Assembly: GCA_013364255.1 (NCBI GenBank)
Contig: CP054936.1
Coordinates: 7,768,353 to 7,832,352 of the forward strand
Length of the DNA: 64,000 bases
Direction: 5' to 3'
Source: Streptomyces seoulensis
GTDB lineage: Bacteria > Actinomycetota > Actinomycetes > Streptomycetales > Streptomycetaceae
A program made the position numbers and the translations under genes. A model generated the notes under the pieces. That model did no database searches, was not told where the DNA came from, and saw nothing but the letters and a program-made list of their open reading frames with translations. This document shows, piece by piece, positions 57,524 through 64,000 of the stretch; within the stretch, counting starts at the first letter, position 1, and every line of letters begins with the position of its first letter.

Positions 57524-58681
57524 ATGATCGCCCGCAGACACCGGCTGGCCCTGACCGTGACGGCCCTCCTCGCCGCGGGCGCCGCCTGCCGGGCCGAACT
57601 CCTGGACCGGGACGCCGCACCGCCCCGGCCCGCGCCGGCGGCGCCCGGATCGCGCCCGGCCGCAGGCGCGTTCACCCTGCTGGCCTCCGGCGGCATCCTG
57701 GCGGACGGCTCCGTCGTCGACCGGGCCGCCTTCGACGCGGGCGGCGCCGGGCACGACTTCCGGCCGATGCTGGCGGGCGTGGGGCCCGCGGTCGCCCGCG
57801 CCGACCTGGCGCTGTGCCAGCTGGACACGGTCCTCGGCGACGGCGCCCCCGGGCCGGGCGGCGGCGCGCCGCCCGAGCTGGCGCAGGCCCTGGCGGAGAC
57901 CGGCTACGACGGCTGCGCGACCGCCTCCGAACACACCCTGGACGGCGGCGCGGACGGCGTGCGCGGCACCCTGGACGCCCTCGACGGGGCCGGCGTACGG
58001 CACGCCGGGTCAGCGCGCGCCGAGACCGAGGCGCGCGGCATCACGCTGCTGCGCGCCGGGCGCGCCCTGGTCGCCCCGCTGTCCTACGGCGACGGCACGG
58101 ACCGGCCGTTCCCGCCCGGACAGCCGTGGGCGCTGAACCTGATCGACGCCGACCGGATCGTCGCCGACGCCCGCGCCGCCCGGCAGGCCGGCGCCGACGT
58201 GGTCGTGGTCCTCCTGCGGTGGGGCCCGCGGTGGCAGGAGGCCCCGGACGCGGGCCAACTGGACCTGGCCCGGCGGCTGACCGCCGCCCGCGCCGGCGAC
58301 CGCCCCGCCGTCGACCTGATCCTCGGCGGCGGCGCCCGCCTGCCGCAGCCCTGGGAGAAGGTCGGCGGCACCTGGGTGGTCTACGGGACCGGCGACCAGA
58401 TCGCCGGCCCGAGCGCCGACGACCCCCGGGCGGCCGACCCGCGCGCGGGCGAGAGCGCCCTCGCCCGCTTCACCTTCGCCCCGCCCGTCCGGCCGGGCGG
58501 CCGCTGGGAGGTGACCCGCGCCGAGTTCGTCCCCGCGCTGTACGACAGCGACGCCGGCCGGGTGGTGAACCTCGACGAGGCCATCGCCCGCGGCGCCGAC
58601 CTGGAGGGCGTACGCGACCGTATCCGCACCGCGGTGCTCGCCCGGGGCGCGGCGGAGGACGGGCTGCTGATGGGACGGTGA
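57524..58681 (+). CDS. CapA-family-like lipoprotein lacking metal ligands
   Basis: The 385-residue protein begins with a signal and a possible lipobox (LLAAGAAC). It aligns by eye to poly-gamma-glutamate CapA proteins: FTLLASGGILADG in place of the usual GDVM strand, DLALCQLDT for NLE, SEHTLDGGADGVRGTLDALDGAGVRHAGSA for the NNHxxDxG region, and VVLLRWGPRWQEAPDAGQLDLARRL for IHWGxEY. The GHHPH metal loop is replaced by LGGGARLPQP. All expected Asp/His/Asn metal ligands seem to be lost, so enzymatic activity is unlikely. A GAGGTGA box precedes the ATG. Confidence 0.8.
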   Translation: MIARRHRLALTVTALLAAGAACRAELLDRDAAPPRPAPAAPGSRPAAGAFTLLASGGILADGSVVDRAAFDAGGAGHDFRPMLAGVGPAVARADLALCQLDTVLGDGAPGPGGGAPPELAQALAETGYDGCATASEHTLDGGADGVRGTLDALDGAGVRHAGSARAETEARGITLLRAGRALVAPLSYGDGTDRPFPPGQPWALNLIDADRIVADARAARQAGADVVVVLLRWGPRWQEAPDAGQLDLARRLTAARAGDRPAVDLILGGGARLPQPWEKVGGTWVVYGTGDQIAGPSADDPRAADPRAGESALARFTFAPPVRPGGRWEVTRAEFVPALYDSDAGRVVNLDEAIARGADLEGVRDRIRTAVLARGAAEDGLLMGR

Positions 58682-58761
58682 AGCGGGCGGCCGGGCGGGG
58701 CGGCGCGCGGACCGGTTCGGGGCGGTGCGCGGGCCGGTTCGGGACGGGGCGCGGCGGCCGG

Positions 58762-60189
58762 TCAGTCGCCGGTGCGCCGGGGGCCGGCCAGCGCCGACCG
58801 CTTGTACGAGTACCCGAAATAGATCACGCACCCGATCAGGAACCACACCACGAACCGCAGCCACGTCTGCCACTGCAGGAACGTGATCAGCCAGAGGGAG
58901 AACACCACACCCAGCGCCGGCACGAACGGCATCCACGGCGTGCGGAAGGCGCGCGGCAGGTCGGGCCGCCGGTAGCGCAGCACGATCACCGCCACGCACA
59001 CCACCACGAACGCCAGCAGGATGCCGATGTTGGTCAGCTCCGCCGCCTCCGCGATCGGCAGGAACCCGGCGATGGCCGCCGACGCCACCCCGACGATCCA
59101 GGTCACCCGGGTCGGCACGTGCCGGGTGGGGTGGGTCTTGGCGAACCACCGGGGCAGCAGCCCGTCCCGCGACATCGCGAACCACACCCGGGTCACGCCC
59201 AGCATGAAGGTGAACATCACCGTGAGGATGCCGATGATCGCGCCCACCGCGATCACGTCCGCCAGCCGGCTCAGCCCCACCGACTTGAACGCGGTGGAGA
59301 AGCCGCTCTCCTTGTCGATGTCCTTGTAGTTCTGCATGCCGGTCAGCACCAGGCAGGCCGCCACGTACAGCACCATCGCGATCACCAGCGAGTAGATGAT
59401 CGCCTTCGGCATGTGCCGCTGCGCGTCCTTGGACTCCTCGGCCGCCGTCGACATGGCGTCGTAGCCGAACACCGCGAAGAACACGGTCGCCGCGCCGGTG
59501 AACGCCCCGCCGATCCCGTAGGGGAAGAACGGGTGGTAGTGGGCGGTGTTGATATGGAAGACGCCGACGATGATCACCACCAGCACCACGATCACCTTCA
59601 GCGCCACCACCACCGTCTCGAAGCGGGCGGCGCTGCGGATGCCCAGGGTCAGCAGCCAGGCGATGAGCAGACACAGGATCGCGGCGAACAGGTCGACCTT
59701 GTGTCCGGGGCCGGTCCCGGGCGCGCCCAGCATCCAGGCGGGCAGCTGCGCGCCCATGTCCTGGACCAGGAAGCTGAAATAGCCGGAGATGCCGATGGCG
59801 ACCACCGCCACGATCGCCGTGTACTCCAGCAGCAGGTCCCAGCCGATGAACCAGCCGGCGAACTCGCCCAGCACCGCGTAGCCGTAGGTGTAGGCGGAGC
59901 CCGCCTTCGGGATCATGCCCGCGAACTCGGCGTAGGACAGGGCAGCGGCGGCGCTCGCGACGCCCGCGATGAGGAAGGACACCAGCACGGCGGGACCGGC
60001 CGTGCCGTTGGCCACCGTGCCCGCCAGGGTGAAGATGCCCGCGCCGATGATGCCGCCCACACCGATCGCGGTCAGCTGGAACAGGCCGAGCGTACGTTCG
60101 AGCCTGGGACCTTCGGCGGCTTCCGTCTCCTCGATGTGTTCGATGGGTTTACGGCGGAGGATTCCCTCACCCATCCGGAGTCGGGCCAT
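58762..60189 (-). CDS. APC-family amino acid permease
   Basis: The 475-residue protein has about 12 membrane helices. It has the N-terminal signature LFQLTAIGVGGIIGAGIFTLAG, the PKAGSAYTYGYAVLGEFAGWFIGWDLLLEY segment and FFAVFGYDAMSTAAEESKDAQRHMPKAI, typical of cationic amino acid transporter-like APC permeases. I used ATG 60189, preceded by GAGGTGAGG. It exchanges or imports amino acids with protons; the substrate is not determined. Confidence 0.93.
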   Translation of the reverse strand: MARLRMGEGILRRKPIEHIEETEAAEGPRLERTLGLFQLTAIGVGGIIGAGIFTLAGTVANGTAGPAVLVSFLIAGVASAAAALSYAEFAGMIPKAGSAYTYGYAVLGEFAGWFIGWDLLLEYTAIVAVVAIGISGYFSFLVQDMGAQLPAWMLGAPGTGPGHKVDLFAAILCLLIAWLLTLGIRSAARFETVVVALKVIVVLVVIIVGVFHINTAHYHPFFPYGIGGAFTGAATVFFAVFGYDAMSTAAEESKDAQRHMPKAIIYSLVIAMVLYVAACLVLTGMQNYKDIDKESGFSTAFKSVGLSRLADVIAVGAIIGILTVMFTFMLGVTRVWFAMSRDGLLPRWFAKTHPTRHVPTRVTWIVGVASAAIAGFLPIAEAAELTNIGILLAFVVVCVAVIVLRYRRPDLPRAFRTPWMPFVPALGVVFSLWLITFLQWQTWLRFVVWFLIGCVIYFGYSYKRSALAGPRRTGD

Positions 60190-60313
60190 GAGCCTCACCT
60201 CTTCGCAGACGGCAGTCGGCTGACGGCGGATCATGATGGCCCAGGGCCGCAGGACCCGGAAGACCCCGGCACGTCCGGACCGCCGTACCCGGCGCCCGGC
60301 CGGACGCCCCGGT

Positions 60314-60793
60314 CTACGGCACCACCGTCACCGGCCATCGTCCCGCCTTCACCAGGCGGACCGCCACCGAGCCGATGATCCGATGGCCGGCCTGCTCCGA
60401 GGCGCCGACCACCACCGCGTCCGCCGTCAGTTCGTCCGCCGCCTTCACCAGACCGTTGTACGGGTCGCCGCGGAAAGTGTGGAACTCCCAGCGCACGGCG
60501 AATATCCCCTTCAGCCGCTCGGCGGACTCCCGGATCTGCTGGACCAGGTCCTCGGCGATCTCGTCGGTCGTCTCCGCCACCGGCGCGCCGAGCGCGGCCC
60601 CCGCCGTCATCACCGGCTGGACGTACACCACAGCGAGCAACGCGCCCTGGCGCCGGGCCAGTCCGGCGGCGTACGCGGCGGCCCGCATCGAGGACTCCGA
60701 ACCGTCCACCCCGGCGACGATGACCTTGGGCCCGTCCGTGCCCCGCTCGAAACGGTGTTCCTGCCGCTCGTGCTCCTCGTGCTGTTCCGTCAC
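60314..60793 (-). CDS. Universal stress protein (UspA family)
   Basis: The 159-residue single-domain protein has VIVAGVDGSESSMRAAAYAAGLA and the ATP-binding signature GASEQAGHRIIGSVAVRLVKAGRWPVTVV. It has a 20-residue charged N-terminal tail (EQHEEHERQEHRFERG). It lies 124 bp upstream of the permease gene on the same strand. ATP binding is expected; its target is unknown. Confidence 0.93.
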   Translation of the reverse strand: MTEQHEEHERQEHRFERGTDGPKVIVAGVDGSESSMRAAAYAAGLARRQGALLAVVYVQPVMTAGAALGAPVAETTDEIAEDLVQQIRESAERLKGIFAVRWEFHTFRGDPYNGLVKAADELTADAVVVGASEQAGHRIIGSVAVRLVKAGRWPVTVVP

Positions 60794-60965
60794 GCCGCGA
60801 GGTTATCGGAAGGAAGCCTTCCCGTTGACGTCCGGGGCGGCGCCGGCGGGCGCGGGGACGGCCCCGGCCGGGCGGTTCGCGAAACGGTTCGCCGGGAATG
60901 GGCCGGGCGGGTGCTTTCGTGCCGCCGTGCCGGTGCGGGAGTGACGCTCCGGTCACTGATGAGTC

Positions 60966-61802
60966 ATGCAGAAGGATCAGTTGCTCACACGGCGCCGGAT
61001 GCTGTTCGCCGGCGCCGCCGCTCTCGGGGCGGGCGCGGCAGGCACGGCCGGCCTGCTGCTCACCGGCTCCTCCGACACCCGGTCCGCCGCTCCCGCCGCC
61101 GGCCCCCAGGCGCGCGTCCCGCTCAAGTCCTCCACCTACCGGCTGCGTCCCCTGACCGGAGACGTACCGCAGCGCGCCCAGCCGCTGCCGACCAAGGTGC
61201 GCACCGCGCCGATCCTGCGCTTCCCGGGCCGTGGCAACACCATGCTGCTGACGTTCGACGACGGACCCAACCCCGAGTACACCCCGCACATCCTGGACAC
61301 CCTCGCCAAGTACGACATCCGGGCGACGTTCATGGTGTGCGGCGAGATGGCCGACTGGAACCGCGACCTGCTGGCCCGGATGGCCGACGAGGGGCACGTC
61401 GTCGGCAACCACACCTGGACCCACCCGCTGCTCACCCAGCTCAGCCGCAGCGAGATCCGCGACGAGATCGAGAGCACCAGCGACGTCATCGAGAAGGCGT
61501 ACGGCTCCCGGCCGCTGTGGTTCCGCGCCCCCTACGGGGCCTGGAACCGCACCGTGTTCCAGCTCAACGCCCAGCTGGGCATGGAACCGCTGGCATGGAG
61601 CGTCGACAGCCTCGACTGGACCACCCCGGGCACCGGCACGATCGTCCGCCGGGTCGAACGCGGCGCGGGCCCCGGCGTCGTGGTGCTCTCCCACGACGCC
61701 GGGGGCGACCGCACGCAGACCGTCAAGGCGCTGAAGAAATACCTGCCCAAACTCCTGGACGAGGGCTTCCGCTTCACCGTGCCGCGCCGCACGTACACCT
61801 GA
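60966..61802 (+). CDS. Secreted polysaccharide deacetylase (NodB domain)
   Basis: The 278-residue protein begins with a twin-arginine-like signal (LLTRRRMLFAGAAALGAGAAG). NodB homology domain motifs follow: MT1 TFDDGP, MT2 HTWTHP, MT3 RAPYGAWN, MT4 WSVDSLDW and MT5 LSHDAGGDR. The metal Asp/His/His and catalytic base are present. It removes acetyl groups from peptidoglycan, chitin or another N-acetylated glycan outside the cell. Confidence 0.95.
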   Translation: MQKDQLLTRRRMLFAGAAALGAGAAGTAGLLLTGSSDTRSAAPAAGPQARVPLKSSTYRLRPLTGDVPQRAQPLPTKVRTAPILRFPGRGNTMLLTFDDGPNPEYTPHILDTLAKYDIRATFMVCGEMADWNRDLLARMADEGHVVGNHTWTHPLLTQLSRSEIRDEIESTSDVIEKAYGSRPLWFRAPYGAWNRTVFQLNAQLGMEPLAWSVDSLDWTTPGTGTIVRRVERGAGPGVVVLSHDAGGDRTQTVKALKKYLPKLLDEGFRFTVPRRTYT

Positions 61803-61830
61803 CCCGCCGGGCCGGAACGGTCAGCGGGTC
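61801..61830. terminator. Short hairpin between convergent deacetylase and sortase genes
   Basis: GACCCGC (61801-61807) and GCGGGTC (61824-61830) form a 7-bp stem overlapping both stop codons in the 18-bp gap; weak but suitably placed. Confidence 0.4.
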
Positions 61831-62504
61831 TGGATCAGACGGGCGAAGACGACGACGTTTCCCTGGTATCCGGTCTGTTTGGTGTAGTCGCCGCCGCAGG
61901 TGATGAGCCGGAGTTCCGGAGTTCCTTTCGAGCCGTACACCCGGTCGCCGGGGAAGTCGTCCTTCTCGAACACCTCCACGCCGTACACCTCGAACACGGC
62001 CGTCTTTCCGTCCTGGCGGCTCACCTCGACGTGATTTCCCTTTTTCAGGGCGCCGAGTCCGTAGAACACCGCCGGCCCCATTTTGTTGTCCACGTGGCCG
62101 ACGACGACCGCCGTCCCCTTCTCCCCGGGCGTGACCGCGCCGTTGAACCAGCCGGCCAGGTTCGGGTCGTCCGGGGGCGGCGCGGCGACCCAGCCGTCCG
62201 CGTCCACGCCGACCGGTGTGACGGGCGCGTCGACCTGGATGACGGGGATCCTGACCCGCTCGGGCGCCGAGCGGTCCAGCGCCTGTCCCCCCACCGCGGG
62301 CGGCGCGCTGGGCGGCGCGTGGGTGAGGTCGGGTGCGACGGCCTTCGCGGGCTGGGGCGGACCGACGTCGAACTCCCCGGAACCGTTGCGGATGAGCGCG
62401 AGCCCGGTGAGCAGAACCAGCGCTATCACACCCCACGGAGCACGTGTGCGCCGCGCCTCGTGCTCCGCCTCGCCGGCACCGTCGGACAGCTCGCTCACAG
62501 ACAT
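61821..62504 (-). CDS. Class F sortase
   Basis: The 227-residue protein has one N-terminal membrane helix (about 23-39), a Pro/Ala linker and a sortase barrel with His137 in VVVGHVDN and Cys203 in RLITCGGDY. The arginine that usually follows (for example GHYRDN) is not present; the equivalent segment reads TGYQGNVVVFA. I used ATG 62504. It is divergent from a glycine-rich surface protein gene. Class F sortases are common in actinobacteria, and few have known substrates. Confidence 0.92.
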   Translation of the reverse strand: MSVSELSDGAGEAEHEARRTRAPWGVIALVLLTGLALIRNGSGEFDVGPPQPAKAVAPDLTHAPPSAPPAVGGQALDRSAPERVRIPVIQVDAPVTPVGVDADGWVAAPPPDDPNLAGWFNGAVTPGEKGTAVVVGHVDNKMGPAVFYGLGALKKGNHVEVSRQDGKTAVFEVYGVEVFEKDDFPGDRVYGSKGTPELRLITCGGDYTKQTGYQGNVVVFARLIQTR

Positions 62505-62673
62505 TCGCCATCCCCTCTCGACGCGGCCGTCGCCCCGTCGCTCGCGCATATGAGAACGCTAAGTCCCGCACGCGCAACCGGCGACGGGACGGCGGCGAAC
62601 GGGTGGCGGGCGCCTTTTCCGTGCGCCATCCGGGACGAGCCGGGCGGGTGCATTCCGCAACTCGTGACCTGCG

Positions 62674-62687
62674 CCGTTGGCCAACGG
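62674..62687. promoter_or_regulatory. 14-bp palindrome in the sortase/glycine-rich protein intergenic region
   Basis: The perfect palindrome CCGTTGGCCAACGG sits midway in the 329-bp divergent gap (62505-62833). It is a candidate operator shared by both genes. The rest of the gap shows only a possible minus-strand -10 (TCATAT near 62560) and the ribosome site of the plus-strand gene. Confidence 0.4.
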
Positions 62688-62833
62688 GGTGAATTCCGCC
62701 GGGGTAGGGGCTCACCAGGACGGACCAGCTCCGAAATGCGGCCGACAACAGGGCGTCCGAGGGTTCCTTTCGGGAGGTGCTTTCTCGCCGAACGTCCGGG
62801 TACGGGTCCCGGGGCGCCTTCCGCGGAGGAACC

Positions 62834-63931
62834 ATGCGCACTACTCGTACCCCCTTGCCGGTCCTGCTCGCGGCCCTCGCGGCGGTCGGGCTGGCGGCGC
62901 CGGCGGCCGTCGCCAAGGGCGGCGACGTCCCGGGCGCCAACGCGGGAGGCGGCCCCGGCAACGGGCCCGCCGGCGGCAACGGACAGGTCGGCGGCTTCGG
63001 GAACGTCCCGGGAGGTGGCGTCGCGGTCGTCCCCGGGGGCGGCGTCGGCAGCGTTCCGGGAGGCGGCGTGGGGAACGTCCCGGGAGGCGGTCCCGGGGGC
63101 GGACCGGGCGGTGGTCCCGGAGTCGGACCGGGCGGTGGTTGGGGAGTCGGCCCGGGACCCGGGAACGGGCCGGGGAACGGGTTCGGGAACGGACCGGGGA
63201 ACGGGTTTGGGAACGGACCGGGGAATGGCTTCGGGAGCGGGCCGGGGAACGGGTTCGGGAGCGGGCCGGGGAACGGGTTCGGGAACGGGCCGGGAAATGG
63301 GTTCGGGAACGGCCCCGGCAACGGTCGGGGCGGCGTGGAGAACGGCCGCGGGCACGGGCACGGCTTCCGCCACGGGCCGGAGGGCGCCGGTCCGGGGTCC
63401 GGTTTCGGCAACGGTCAGGTGGGCCCGGGAGGCGGGCCCGGCGGTGGCTTCGGCAACGGCGGCGGCTGGTCCGGTGGCGCGGGCGGTGCCGGCGGCGGCC
63501 CGGGCGGCGGCGTCGGCGGCGGGAGCGGCGTCCGTAACATCACCGCCCTGCCCGGCGCGATCGCCCGCGGCGGACGGCTGACGATCTCGGTCGACGGCTG
63601 CCGCGGCGGCGGCACCGCGTCCTCGCGCGCCTTCGCCCCCACGCCGCTCAGGCCCTTCGGCGCGGCGGGCGAGACGGCGCGCGGCACCGCCACGATCCGC
63701 TTCGACGCCCGCCCCGGCAACTACGACATCACCGCCGACTGCGGCGGCCGCTCCCTGACCCGCCCGGCGGCGTTCACCGTCGTCGGCGGCGTCAACGGGG
63801 GAGTCGGCGGCGGTACCACCACCGGTGCCACCAAGGCCGATGTGGCCATCGGCGGCGGGCTGTTGGCCGCGGGCGCCATCGGCGGCGGCGCGGTCTGGCT
63901 GCTGCGCCGCCGCGCCGGCAAGCGCGTCTGA
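62834..63931 (+). CDS. Secreted glycine-rich repeat protein with C-terminal membrane anchor
   Basis: The 365-residue protein has a signal peptide ending near AAVAKGG. A Gly/Pro/Asn-rich region (about 30-235) includes about seven GNGFGNGP-type octapeptides. A compact domain with two cysteines follows (about 240-325, LTISVDGCRGG and YDITADCGG). A C-terminal hydrophobic helix then a basic tail (LLAAGAIGGGAVWLLRRRAGKRV) ends the protein. No LPXTG-like motif is visible before the helix, so it may be a membrane-anchored surface protein rather than a sortase substrate. A GGAGGAA box precedes ATG 62834. Confidence 0.85.
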   Translation: MRTTRTPLPVLLAALAAVGLAAPAAVAKGGDVPGANAGGGPGNGPAGGNGQVGGFGNVPGGGVAVVPGGGVGSVPGGGVGNVPGGGPGGGPGGGPGVGPGGGWGVGPGPGNGPGNGFGNGPGNGFGNGPGNGFGSGPGNGFGSGPGNGFGNGPGNGFGNGPGNGRGGVENGRGHGHGFRHGPEGAGPGSGFGNGQVGPGGGPGGGFGNGGGWSGGAGGAGGGPGGGVGGGSGVRNITALPGAIARGGRLTISVDGCRGGGTASSRAFAPTPLRPFGAAGETARGTATIRFDARPGNYDITADCGGRSLTRPAAFTVVGGVNGGVGGGTTTGATKADVAIGGGLLAAGAIGGGAVWLLRRRAGKRV

Positions 63932-63944
63932 CGGGGCGACCGCA

Positions 63945-64000
63945 CGGCACACGGCTTTCGCCCCGGACCTCACGAGGTCCGGGGCGAAAGCCGTGTGCCG
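63945..64000 (+). terminator. Very strong terminator at the window end
   Basis: A perfect 27-bp inverted repeat (63945-63971 and 63974-64000) with only two central bases follows the glycine-rich gene by 13 bp. Left arm starts CGGCACACGGCTTTCG. It may serve a convergent gene beyond the window as well. Confidence 0.9.

Overview
The window is high-GC (roughly 70-75 percent) actinobacterial DNA and almost certainly comes from a Streptomyces chromosome. The evidence is strong GC bias at third codon positions, long stop-free antisense frames, a monomeric isocitrate dehydrogenase, a resuscitation-promoting-factor-type lysozyme, SoxR- and SAM-IV-type regulation, ECF sigma/anti-sigma genes, and many GTG starts. 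I see no rRNA, tRNA, CRISPR array, insertion sequence or phage gene. Most genes are chromosomal core or near-core.

Layout. 1-0.75 kb: the 5' part of a cobalamin-type substrate-binding lipoprotein on the minus strand, behind a clear B12 riboswitch. 0.75-2.4 kb: decayed DNA, with a membrane-protein gene frameshifted at a G run, a beheaded TetR-type regulator, and three 38-bp tandem repeats. 2.4-12.1 kb: a sulfur-scavenging region. It has two 47-residue leader peptides, a SAM-IV riboswitch, a glutathione-transferase-like enzyme, a polar-amino-acid ABC importer (permease, ATPase, lipoprotein) and four consecutive luciferase-like flavin monooxygenases. 12.2-17.5 kb: a divergent module of a TPR-CHAT caspase-like protease facing an operon of cytoplasmic subtilisin, ECF sigma factor and a 160-residue protein. 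This is the best candidate here for an uncharacterised signalling or conflict system. 17.5-26 kb: P450, icd, DUF4186 protein, MscS channel, enoyl-CoA hydratase, and an ABC exporter behind a SoxR/MerR-type promoter. 26-31 kb: YfhO-like membrane protein and a GT2-polysialyltransferase fusion, probably for cell-surface glycans. 31.5-41.3 kb: panD, a proline-rich protein, gnd, an Rpf/LysM/M23 cell-wall enzyme, a PPOX flavoprotein, a DMT transporter, a FhuF-type iron-sulfur protein, and the glgA(glgM)-glgC pair. 41.3-48.9 kb: cupin, secreted GH92 mannosidase, wax-ester synthase/DGAT, an SDR with a zinc-ribbon insertion, a degenerate HD protein, an unknown 57-residue peptide and an internally deleted acetyltransferase. 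48.9-64 kb: amidase, lipase-maturation-factor-like protein, PAS-GAF-SpoIIE phosphatase, Fpg/Nei glycosylase, ECF sigma and anti-sigma, a metal-site-less CapA homologue, an APC permease, Usp, polysaccharide deacetylase, class F sortase, and a glycine-rich surface protein with a strong terminator at the window end.

How the genes fit together. The sulfur block appears to sense both SAM (riboswitch) and probably cysteine (leader peptides), import a sulfur compound and oxidatively cleave it. The CHAT module pairs two intracellular proteases with a dedicated sigma factor. glgC and glgA/M supply the maltosyl-phosphate route to alpha-glucan. Function calls rest on motifs read by eye; no database search was possible.
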